From: JALZKA01 sp963717635
GTDB taxonomy: Bacteria; Actinomycetota; Thermoleophilia; Solirubrobacterales; 70-9
DNA: 64,000 nt
Reading direction: 5' to 3'
Assembly (NCBI GenBank): GCA_963717635.1
Contig: OY970347.1
Coordinates: 1,364,001 to 1,428,000 of the forward strand
Positions 1 through 6,632 of the stretch are shown here, piece by piece. The notes beneath the pieces were generated by a model. The model had not been told where the DNA came from and made no database searches. It saw nothing but the letters and a program-made list of their open reading frames with translations. The position numbers and the translations under genes were made by a program. Within the stretch, counting starts at the first letter, position 1. The number at the start of each line of letters is the position of its first letter.

Positions 1-111
1 ATCCAGTCGAACACGTCGCTGCTCGCGCTGGTCCAGGCGCTCGCCTACGGGGTGTATGCCCGTGACAAGGCCGCGTTCAAGGACCGCATCCGCGCCTTCA
101 AGCTGAAGTAG
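1..111 (+). CDS. C-terminal end of an unidentified protein (partial)
   Basis: An open frame enters from the left edge and ends at a TAG. The visible 36 residues contain a hydrophobic stretch (LLALVQALAYGVYA) followed by a basic tail ending in FKLK. There is too little to assign a family. It is called coding because the frame is open to the edge and the pdxS promoter box begins 10 bases after its stop, leaving no other reading of this stretch. The function is unknown. Confidence 0.4.
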   Translation: MQSNTSLLALVQALAYGVYARDKAAFKDRIRAFKLK

Positions 112-120
112 TTCCGCTTG

Positions 121-126
121 TAGAAT
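121..126 (+). promoter_or_regulatory. -10 box TAGAAT of pdxS, leaderless spacing
   Basis: TAGAAT lies 7 bases before the pdxS ATG, so transcription should begin at or within a base or two of the start codon. There is no Shine-Dalgarno sequence in the gap. The same box with 6-base spacing precedes yebC. No convincing -35 was found. Confidence 0.55.
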
Positions 127-133
127 CGCTCGC

Positions 134-1021
134 ATGGCTGAGCGGGCGACATTCCGGGTCAAGCGCGGGCTTGCCGAGATGCTCAAGGGCGGAGTGATCA
201 TGGACGTCGTCACGCCGGCCGAGGCTCGGATCGCCGAGGAGGCGGGCGCCGTTGCCGTGATGGCACTCGAGCGCGTGCCGGCCGACATCCGCCGCGACGG
301 AGGAGTCGCGCGGATGAGCGACCCGTCGATGATCGAGGAGATTCAGGCCGCGGTGACGATCCCGGTGATGGCCAAGGCCCGGATCGGCCACTTCGCCGAG
401 GCGCAGGTGCTCCAATCGCTGGAGGTGGACTACATCGATGAGTCCGAGGTCCTCACCCCGGCCGACGAGGCGAACCACATCGACAAGCAGGTATTCGACA
501 TCCCGTTCGTGTGCGGCGCGACGAACCTGGGCGAGGCCCTGCGGCGAATCGCCGAGGGCGCCGCGATGATCCGCTCGAAGGGCGAGGCAGGAACCGGGAA
601 CATCGTCGAGGCCGTGCGCCATCTGCGCGGCATCACCGGTGGCATCAAGAGCCTCCAGTCGCTGTCCCGCGAGGAGCTTCCAACCGCGGCGAAGGAGCTT
701 CAGGCTCCGCTCGACATTGTCGCCGAGGTCGCCGAGGCCGGCTCCCTGCCGGTGCCTCTGTTTTGCGCGGGCGGGATCGCGACCCCCGCCGACGCCGCGC
801 TGACGATGCAGCTCGGCGCCCAGGGCAACTTCGTGGGATCCGGCATCTTCAAGTCCTCCGAGCCCGAGCGGCGCGCTCGGGCGATCGTCGAGGCCACGAC
901 CCATTTCGGCGACCCCGCGCGCGTCACCGCTGCCTCGATGGGCCTCGGCGAGGCGATGCGCGGCGACGACATCGAGCAGCTCGCAGCCGAGGGCGAGCTG
1001 TTGCAACACCGCGGGGTTTGA
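134..1021 (+). CDS. pdxS: Pyridoxal 5'-phosphate synthase, synthase subunit PdxS
   Basis: PdxS condenses ribose 5-phosphate, glyceraldehyde 3-phosphate and ammonia into pyridoxal 5'-phosphate in the DXP-independent vitamin B6 pathway. The 295-residue length is typical. The family's key residues are present: Asp24 in VIMDVV, the first Schiff-base Lys81 in VMAKARIGH and the second Lys149 in RSKGEAGTGN, which is the phosphate-binding loop. It is a cytosolic (beta/alpha)8 enzyme that forms a dodecamer carrying PdxT subunits, which supply the ammonia. The ATG is supported by the promoter box 7 bases upstream. Its stop codon overlaps the presumed TTG start of pdxT, so the two are probably translationally coupled. 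Confidence 0.97.
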   Translation: MAERATFRVKRGLAEMLKGGVIMDVVTPAEARIAEEAGAVAVMALERVPADIRRDGGVARMSDPSMIEEIQAAVTIPVMAKARIGHFAEAQVLQSLEVDYIDESEVLTPADEANHIDKQVFDIPFVCGATNLGEALRRIAEGAAMIRSKGEAGTGNIVEAVRHLRGITGGIKSLQSLSREELPTAAKELQAPLDIVAEVAEAGSLPVPLFCAGGIATPADAALTMQLGAQGNFVGSGIFKSSEPERRARAIVEATTHFGDPARVTAASMGLGEAMRGDDIEQLAAEGELLQHRGV

Positions 1022-1653
1022 GCCGCTTGAGCGACGGACCACTGGTGCCCCCCGCTGCCGAGGGGGCAGCTCTGCGGATCGGCGTTCTGGCCAGCCAGGG
1101 CGACTTTGCGGCCCACGTCGAGATGCTCGCCGCGCTCGGCGCCGACGCCTTCGAAGTCCGCATACCGCCGGACCTGGACCGCCTAGATGCGCTGGTGATC
1201 CCAGGCGGCGAATCGACGACGATCGCGAGGGCGATCGCGCGCGACGGCCTGGAGCCGGGGATTAGGGCCCATCACGGGTCCGGCCGCCCGATCCTCGGAA
1301 CTTGCGCGGGGATGATCCTCTGCGGGCGCGACCACCTGGCGCTGCTCGACGCCACCTGCCGCCGCAACGCGTTCGGCCGCCAGCTCGCGAGCTTCGAGGC
1401 CGATCTGAAGGTCGAGGGCCTGGGCCCGGAGCCGCTTCGGGCGGTGTTCATCCGGGCGCCTTGGATCGAGTCGCACGGGGCCGGGGTCGAGGTGCTGGCC
1501 AGCGTCGACCAACACCCCGTGGTGGTTCGAGACGGGTCGGTACTGGCCTGCTCGTTCCACCCCGAGCTGACCGACGACTCTAGGATTCACGCAATGCTGA
1601 TGGCGATGGCGACCACCGCACATGCCGCGGCCGCCGCCTTCGACCAGAACTGA
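1018..1653 (+). CDS. pdxT: Pyridoxal 5'-phosphate synthase, glutaminase subunit PdxT
   Basis: PdxT hydrolyses glutamine and channels ammonia to PdxS. It is a class I-type glutaminase: the nucleophile is Cys96 in GTCAGM, and His181 and Glu183 in HPEL complete the triad; PGGES near residue 62 is the conserved oxyanion-region motif. No ATG precedes the conserved core (RIGVLASQGDF). I chose the TTG that overlaps the pdxS stop as TTGA, giving 211 residues. A second TTG at 1027 and a GTG at 1045 are alternatives and would remove 3 or 9 residues. Family members are about 190-200 residues, so a slightly later start is possible. Confidence 0.93.
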   Translation: MSRLSDGPLVPPAAEGAALRIGVLASQGDFAAHVEMLAALGADAFEVRIPPDLDRLDALVIPGGESTTIARAIARDGLEPGIRAHHGSGRPILGTCAGMILCGRDHLALLDATCRRNAFGRQLASFEADLKVEGLGPEPLRAVFIRAPWIESHGAGVEVLASVDQHPVVVRDGSVLACSFHPELTDDSRIHAMLMAMATTAHAAAAAFDQN

Positions 1654-1670
1654 ATAGGAGTTGGGGGACG

Positions 1671-2774
1671 TTGAGAGACCCGCGCGTTACGAACCTGGCG
1701 AAGATCCTGGTCGGGTACTCGACCGGGGTGGAGTCTGACGAGACCTGCCTGATCGAGGGGCCGTCCGCTGCCGAGCCGCTGATCGCCGCCGTCTATGAGG
1801 AGGTCCTCGCGGCCGACGGCCATCCCGTCGTCTCGATGTCGTTCGACGACCAGCAATCGAGTTACCTGGCGCGCGCTTCGGATGCGCAGCTCGAATGGAT
1901 CTCGCCGCTCGCCCAGTGGGGCGCGGACGAGGCGGATTGCAGGATCGCGATCGGGGCCGACACCAACACCCGGGCGCTCTCGGGGATCTCGCCCGAGCGA
2001 CAGACGCGGCGCCAGGCCGCGACCCGGCCGCTGATGGAGAGCACGATGCAGCGCTCGGCCGACGGCACCCACCGCTGGGTCTACACGATTTTCCCCACCA
2101 ACGCGTATGCCTCCGACGCCGAGATGAGCCTCTCCGCCTTTGAGGATTTCTACTTCGGCGCTTGCCTGGCCGATTCCGGCGATCCGCTCTCCAACTGGAA
2201 GCAGGCTTCGGAGGACACGCGGCGCCTGGCCGAATGGGCGGACGGTCACTCCGAGGTCCGAGTGACCGGGCCCGGCACCGACATCCGCCTCGGCGTCGAG
2301 GGCCGCAAGTTCATCCCCTGCTACGGCGACCGCAACATGCCTGACGGCGAGTTCTTCACCGGGCCCGTGGAGGACTCGGTCGAAGGTGAGGTTTCATTTC
2401 ATCTGCCGGCGATGGTCGGCGGGCGCGAGGTTGCCGGGGTCCGCTTCCGTTTCGAGGGCGGCAAGATCGTCGACGCCTCGGCCGAGCGCGGGGAGGAGTT
2501 CCTGATCGAGCTGATCGACACCGATGCTGGAGCCCGCCGGCTCGGCGAGCTCGGGATCGGGACCAACTACAAGATCGACCGGGGGACCCGCGACGTGCTG
2601 CTCGACGAGAAGATCGGCGGCACCGTGCACATGGCGGTCGGCGCCAGCTACCCCGAGTCGGGCGGTGTCAACGAGAGCGCCGTCCACACCGACCTCGTCT
2701 GCGACCTGCGCCAGGGCGGCAAGATCGAGGTCGACGGCGAGCTGCTGCAAGAGAACGGAAAGTTCGCCGTCTAG
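1671..2774 (+). CDS. M29-family aminopeptidase (AmpS/AmpT type)
   Basis: This is a cytosolic dinuclear metal aminopeptidase that removes N-terminal residues from peptides. Its 367 residues match peptidase family M29. The likely metal ligands, inferred from family order, are Glu227 (PDGEFFTGP), Glu293 (LGELGIG), His320 (TVHMAVG), His339 and Asp341 (VHTD), with Tyr327 as the catalytic tyrosine. The start is a TTG preceded by AGGAG 10 bases upstream. It lies 17 bases after pdxT and is probably co-transcribed, although no functional link to vitamin B6 is known to me. A lone gap of about 210 bases follows before yebC. Confidence 0.93.
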   Translation: MRDPRVTNLAKILVGYSTGVESDETCLIEGPSAAEPLIAAVYEEVLAADGHPVVSMSFDDQQSSYLARASDAQLEWISPLAQWGADEADCRIAIGADTNTRALSGISPERQTRRQAATRPLMESTMQRSADGTHRWVYTIFPTNAYASDAEMSLSAFEDFYFGACLADSGDPLSNWKQASEDTRRLAEWADGHSEVRVTGPGTDIRLGVEGRKFIPCYGDRNMPDGEFFTGPVEDSVEGEVSFHLPAMVGGREVAGVRFRFEGGKIVDASAERGEEFLIELIDTDAGARRLGELGIGTNYKIDRGTRDVLLDEKIGGTVHMAVGASYPESGGVNESAVHTDLVCDLRQGGKIEVDGELLQENGKFAV

Positions 2775-2776
2775 CC

Positions 2777-2817
2777 CACCACCGGCAGATGCTGCTTTGG
2801 CCGCCAGAGCGGCTCAC
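2777..2817 (+). repeat. Short structured repeat, copy 1
   Basis: This copy follows the aminopeptidase stop. It shares ACCGGCA, GCTGCTTT and TCAC blocks with a second copy at 17717-17757. A small hairpin is formed by GCCGC (2800-2804) and GCGGC (2809-2813). In the second copy the arms are GCGGC and GCCGC, so both strands changed together. The rest of the 2775-2986 gap holds only the yebC promoter box. Confidence 0.5.
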
Positions 2818-2974
2818 CCGACAACACGAGAAGGGCCGCGACCGACCCCCGCGTCAGTCACGACCCATCTCTCGGCATCCCATTTTTCGAGCGCTTCATT
2901 CCACCGCCGGACGACCTGGGTGGCTTCGGCGCGCGTACCGGTGGAACACGGATCTGCGATCGAAGTTTCGCTCG

Positions 2975-2980
2975 TAGAAT
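2975..2980 (+). promoter_or_regulatory. -10 box TAGAAT of yebC, leaderless spacing
   Basis: TAGAAT ends 6 bases before the yebC ATG. It is the same hexamer found before pdxS, preceded here by CTCG. The short distance leaves no room for a ribosome-binding site, which suggests a leaderless transcript. Confidence 0.55.
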
Positions 2981-2986
2981 CAAGGC

Positions 2987-3739
2987 ATGGCAGGCCATTC
3001 GAAGTGGGCGTCGATCAAGCACAAGAAGGCTGCGACCGACGCGAAGCGGGGCAAGCTGTTCACGAAGCTCGCGCGGGCAATCACGGTGGCCGCCCGGGAA
3101 GGTGGGGGGGACCCGGCGGGAAACCACACCCTCGCCGCGGCGGTCGAGAAGGCCAAGGGCTATTCGATGCCCAAGGACAACATTCAGCGGGCGATCGACC
3201 GCGGGACCGGCGAGGGTGACGCTGGGACGATCGAACGCGTCGTCTACGAGGGCTATGGCCCAGGAGGCACTGCCGTCCTGGTCGAGGCCCTGACCGATAA
3301 CCGCAACCGGACCGGGTCGGAGATCCGCCACGCGTTCGATCGCCATGGCGGCAGCCTCGGCGAGCCCGGCTCCGTGGCATGGCAGTTCGAGAAGAAGGGT
3401 GTCGTGCTGGTCGATTCGGGCCGCTACGGCGAGGACGATCTGATGCCCGCAATCGACGCCGGGGCCGACGATGTCGTGATCGAGGACGACACCCTCAAGG
3501 TCACGTCGGGCCCGGCCAGCCTCACCGGCGTCCGGCTGGCCCTGGAGCAATCCGGCGTTGAGATCCAGTCGGCCGAGCTTGCGATGGAGCCGCAGGCGGT
3601 GGTGGCGGTGACCGACCCCGGGGAGGCGCGGCGCCTGGTGCGCCTGATTGACGCGCTCGACGACCACGACGACGTGGACGAGGTCCACGCGAACTTCGAC
3701 ATCCCGGCCGAACTGCTCGAGGAGGCGGAAGCGGCCTAG
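2987..3739 (+). CDS. yebC: YebC/PmpR/TACO1-family protein
   Basis: The 250-residue product starts MAGHSKWASIKHKK, the family signature, and keeps the conserved GRGTGEGD-like and YEGYGPGG regions in the first third. Family members have been reported both as DNA-binding transcription regulators and as translation factors that help ribosomes through proline stretches; the sequence does not decide between these. It lies just upstream of ruvC-ruvA-ruvB, a common bacterial arrangement, but has its own promoter box and is followed by a strong hairpin, so it is probably transcribed separately from the ruv genes. Confidence 0.95.
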   Translation: MAGHSKWASIKHKKAATDAKRGKLFTKLARAITVAAREGGGDPAGNHTLAAAVEKAKGYSMPKDNIQRAIDRGTGEGDAGTIERVVYEGYGPGGTAVLVEALTDNRNRTGSEIRHAFDRHGGSLGEPGSVAWQFEKKGVVLVDSGRYGEDDLMPAIDAGADDVVIEDDTLKVTSGPASLTGVRLALEQSGVEIQSAELAMEPQAVVAVTDPGEARRLVRLIDALDDHDDVDEVHANFDIPAELLEEAEAA

Positions 3740-3749
3740 CGCGCCTGTG

Positions 3750-3790
3750 CGGCCTCGGAAGGGCCTTGCCTGGGGAGGCATCCGAGGCCG
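3750..3790 (+). terminator. Hairpin between yebC and ruvC
   Basis: CGGCCTCGGA (3750-3759) and TCCGAGGCCG (3781-3790) form a perfect 10-bp stem, and GCCT/AGGC can extend it inside the loop. No T-run follows, so it is not a classical intrinsic terminator. It could stop or stabilise the yebC message. The probable ruvC promoter begins only 4 bases later. Confidence 0.5.
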
Positions 3791-3808
3791 TAGCGAGAAT
3801 CACCAGTC

Positions 3809-4312
3809 GTGCTGGTAGTTATGGGCATCGACCCGGGCGTCGCCAACACGGGCTTCGGTGTGGTCCGGGTTGCGGGCGGCGCGATGAGCGCCGTGGACGG
3901 CGGTGTGATCGAGGCGCCCGCGGACCTGGAGCCCGCGGGTCGCCTGGCACGGATCCACGCCGCTCTCGTGGAGCTGATCGCCTGGCACGAGCCCGCGGCG
4001 GTTGCGATCGAGGAGCTCTACTTCGGCAAGAACGTGCGATCGGCGATCGGCGTGGGGCAGGCGCGGGGCGTCGCGATGCTGGCCGCCGCCGAGCGCGGCA
4101 TCCCGTGCTTCGACTACACGCCGCAGGCCGTGAAGATGGCCGTCTGCGGATCGGGCGCGGCCGCCAAGGCGCAGGTGCAGCGGATGGTGGGCACCCTGCT
4201 CCACCTGCCGGCGCCACCGGCCTCCGACCACGCGGCCGACGCGCTGGCCGTCGCCATCTGCCACGCAAGCCGGGCGCCGGCTGCCGCCGCGCTGGCCGGG
4301 GCGGCGTCATGA
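3809..4312 (+). CDS. ruvC: Crossover junction endodeoxyribonuclease RuvC
   Basis: RuvC cuts Holliday junctions during recombinational repair, together with the RuvAB branch-migration motor encoded next. The 167-residue RNase-H-like protein has the four acidic residues expected: the Asp of MGIDPG, the Glu of AIEELYF, and the two Asp of SDHAADALAVA. I chose GTG 3809 because GAGAAT (3795-3800), a weak -10 match, ends 8 bases upstream as in other leaderless genes here; ATG 3821 (MGIDPG) is the alternative and would lose only four residues. Its stop overlaps the ruvA start as ATGA. Confidence 0.95.
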   Translation: MLVVMGIDPGVANTGFGVVRVAGGAMSAVDGGVIEAPADLEPAGRLARIHAALVELIAWHEPAAVAIEELYFGKNVRSAIGVGQARGVAMLAAAERGIPCFDYTPQAVKMAVCGSGAAAKAQVQRMVGTLLHLPAPPASDHAADALAVAICHASRAPAAAALAGAAS

Positions 4313-4917
4313 TCGCCTCGGTTCGCGGCGAGGTCCTGGTCCGCCGCCCCGACCACGTCGTGGTCGAAACCGGTGGCGTCGGCTACCGGCTCGCCGTGTC
4401 GGCGGAGACGCTGAAGGCCGTCCCGGCGCATGGGAAGCAGGCCACCCTCCACGCCCATCTGGTCGTGCGCGACGACGCGCTCCAGCTCTACGGATTCGCG
4501 AGCGAGGAGGAACGCGACCTGTTCATCCACCTGAACTCGGTCTCCGGCGTGGGGCCGAAGATGGCGATCGCGATTCTCTCCGGCGGCAGCCCTCGACAGC
4601 TTCTGAAGGCCATCGCCCTCGGCGACCACAAGCGCTTCCAGGCCGCCCCCGGCGTCGGCAAGAGGACGGCCGAGCGGGTGATCGTCGAGCTGCGCGAGAA
4701 GGTCGCCGGCGAGCTCGAGCATGCCGCGCCGGCCCCCGGCGCGGACGGCGAGGCAGAGCCGCGGCTGCTCGCGCGCGAGGGGCTTGTCAATCTGGGTTAC
4801 TCGCTGATCGAGGCGGAGAAGCTGCTCGACGGCGCCGACGGCGAGACGCCCGAGGACCTGATCGGCATCGCGCTCCGTAAGGCCGGGGATGGGGCCGGAG
4901 CGAGAGGTATCTCATGA
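4309..4917 (+). CDS. ruvA: Holliday junction branch migration protein RuvA
   Basis: RuvA tetramers bind four-way junctions and load RuvB rings. The 202-residue protein has the N-terminal OB fold, the two helix-hairpin-helix motifs (SGVGPKMAIAIL and APGVGKRTAERVIVEL near residues 80-120), an Ala/Pro/Gly-rich linker, and the C-terminal three-helix domain that contacts RuvB (LVNLGYSLIEAEKLL). Translation is coupled to ruvC by the ATGA overlap. Confidence 0.96.
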   Translation: MIASVRGEVLVRRPDHVVVETGGVGYRLAVSAETLKAVPAHGKQATLHAHLVVRDDALQLYGFASEEERDLFIHLNSVSGVGPKMAIAILSGGSPRQLLKAIALGDHKRFQAAPGVGKRTAERVIVELREKVAGELEHAAPAPGADGEAEPRLLAREGLVNLGYSLIEAEKLLDGADGETPEDLIGIALRKAGDGAGARGIS

Positions 4918-4966
4918 GCGACGCAAGGCGCGAAAGCGTGTTTACCCCCCCGGTAGGGGTTTCTCA

Positions 4967-6067
4967 ATGAGCGACGAGCGCAGCCCAGGGATCGTCCCCG
5001 ATCCCTCGATCGAGGCCGCGGCGGTCGATATGCAGGTGCGCAAGCTCGGCGCCAGCGAGCCGATGGCCGAATCCCGCGTCGCCGACCCCGACGACGACCT
5101 CGACCGCTCCCTGCGGCCGGCGACGCTGGCCGACTTCGTTGCCCAGGACGCGGTGACGGATCAGCTCTCGGTGTTCATCGAGGCGGCGCGCCGGCGCGGT
5201 GAGCCGCTCGACCACGTCCTGCTGAGCGGTCCCCCGGGCCTTGGCAAGACCTCGCTCGCGCACATCATCGCGGCGGAGCTCGGCGCGCCGCTGGTCCACA
5301 CCGCGGCGCCGGCGCTGGAGCGCAAGGCCGATATCGCGGCCTTCCTGACCTCGCTCGAGCCCAACTCCGTCTTCTTCATCGACGAGGTCCATCGCCTCAA
5401 CCCGGCGATCGAGGAGACGCTCTATCCGGCGATGGAGGATCGACGCCTGCCGGTGGTCCTCGGGCAGGGTGCGGGCGCCCGCACCGTGACGCTCGACCTG
5501 CCGCCGTTCACGCTGGTCGGCGCGACCACGCGAGCGGGACTGCTCTCGAAGCCGCTCCACGACCGCTTCGGCGTCTCGCACCGCCTCGAGCACTACGACG
5601 CCGGCGACCTCGCGGTGATCGTCCGCCGGTCCGCCGGGATCCTCTCGGTCGAGATCGAGCCGGACGGCGAGACCGCGATCGCCTCGCGCTCGCGCGGCAC
5701 CCCGCGCGTCGCGAACCGGCTCCTGCGCCGTGTCCGCGACTTCGCGGAGGTGCGCGGGTCCGGCGTCGTGACGGGGCAGATCGCCAGCGAGGCGCTGAGC
5801 CTGCTCGACGTCGACGAAGCCGGGCTCGATCGCCACGATCGAGTGATCCTGGAGACGATCGCGATCAAGTTCTCCGGCGGCCCGGTCGGCCTGACCACGC
5901 TTGCCGACGCGATCGACGAGGAGCCCGACACGCTCGAGGGCGTCTATGAGCCCTACCTGATCCAGCAGGGGCTGATCAAGCGCACCCCACGGGGACGGGT
6001 CCTGACCGAACGCGGCTACGAGCACCTGGGGCTCGCTGTCCCCGAGGGCGCCGCCACGTTGTTCTAG
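4967..6067 (+). CDS. ruvB: Holliday junction branch migration ATPase RuvB
   Basis: RuvB is the AAA+ motor of the RuvAB complex. The sequence shows Walker A (GPPGLGKTS), Walker B (FFIDEVHRL), sensor 1 (GATTRAG) and a C-terminal winged helix. I placed the start at ATG 4967, giving 366 residues, because AGGGG sits 7 bases upstream; the frame is open back to 4889, inside ruvA, but the extra residues are not family-like. The ribosome-binding site lies in the 3' arm of a small hairpin (ACCCC/GGGGT) between ruvA and ruvB. The N-terminus before the AAA+ core is longer than in many homologues, with an acidic stretch. Confidence 0.95.
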   Translation: MSDERSPGIVPDPSIEAAAVDMQVRKLGASEPMAESRVADPDDDLDRSLRPATLADFVAQDAVTDQLSVFIEAARRRGEPLDHVLLSGPPGLGKTSLAHIIAAELGAPLVHTAAPALERKADIAAFLTSLEPNSVFFIDEVHRLNPAIEETLYPAMEDRRLPVVLGQGAGARTVTLDLPPFTLVGATTRAGLLSKPLHDRFGVSHRLEHYDAGDLAVIVRRSAGILSVEIEPDGETAIASRSRGTPRVANRLLRRVRDFAEVRGSGVVTGQIASEALSLLDVDEAGLDRHDRVILETIAIKFSGGPVGLTTLADAIDEEPDTLEGVYEPYLIQQGLIKRTPRGRVLTERGYEHLGLAVPEGAATLF

Positions 6068-6093
6068 ATCCGGTTCTCAGATCCCCCGTTTAC

Positions 6094-6099
6094 TAGCCT
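6094..6099 (+). promoter_or_regulatory. -10 box TAGCCT of the zinc-ribbon/PAS-like gene
   Basis: TAGCCT ends 7 bases before GTG 6107. The same hexamer occurs before the MerR-type gene and pyrR. The spacing decides the start of the downstream gene in favour of 6107 over GTG 6101. Confidence 0.45.
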
Positions 6100-6106
6100 T
6101 GTGGCC

Positions 6107-6589
6107 GTGCCCTTCTTCATCTGCCCGAGCTGCGGCAACCGCGAGTTGTCGAACTCCCGGACCTCCGGGTTCTCCAGCCGGCCCAAGGGCTGCGCCAAGT
6201 GCGGCTTCGGCTTCCTGTTCGAGCTGCTCGACGACTACTACCCCGCCCCGGACGCCGCCTTCTTCACCTGCGACAAGGACGGGCGCGTCCTCGACGTGGG
6301 CCGCGGCGGCTACGAGCTGACCGGACTCAAGGACGAGGACGTCATCGGGCGCCCGGTGCGCGACGTGCTGGGGCTCGCCTGGGTCGACGGTGGTGGATCG
6401 GACGCGGCGGCAGCCACCGATGACGGCAACACCGACCCGATCGAGACAACCCTCGAGTGGGGAGTGCGCTCGCTCGGGAAGCACGTTCACGTGAACGCCG
6501 AGGGCGACCTGCCGGCCGAGGCGGTGGCCGATCTCTTTCCCGCCTACGACGACGACGGCGGGCTCCTGCTCGTGCTGACCCCTGAATAA
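6107..6589 (+). CDS. Zinc-ribbon protein with a PAS-like region
   Basis: I do not recognise a named family. The product has 160 residues. The N-terminus carries two Cys pairs (CPSCG and CAKCG, about 25 residues apart) that look like a zinc ribbon. The middle resembles the start of a PAS domain (FFTCDKDGRVLDVGRGGYELTGL followed by DVIGRPVRDVLGL). The C-terminal third is acidic. A sensory or regulatory role is possible but is inference only. The start at GTG 6107 rests on the promoter box 7 bases upstream; GTG 6101 would add two residues. It is transcribed apart from ruvB and lies before secDF. Confidence 0.75.
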   Translation: MPFFICPSCGNRELSNSRTSGFSSRPKGCAKCGFGFLFELLDDYYPAPDAAFFTCDKDGRVLDVGRGGYELTGLKDEDVIGRPVRDVLGLAWVDGGGSDAAAATDDGNTDPIETTLEWGVRSLGKHVHVNAEGDLPAEAVADLFPAYDDDGGLLLVLTPE

Positions 6590-6632
6590 GCTGCGCCGGA
6601 TGCGAATCCGCGCCGCTCTCGGCGACTGAGCC

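Noticed and set aside
3795..3800. GAGAAT as a confident ruvC promoter
   Set aside because: It lacks the T at the first position and the A at the second of TANNNT, and the ruvC start is ambiguous between GTG 3809 and ATG 3821. It was mentioned only as weak support.
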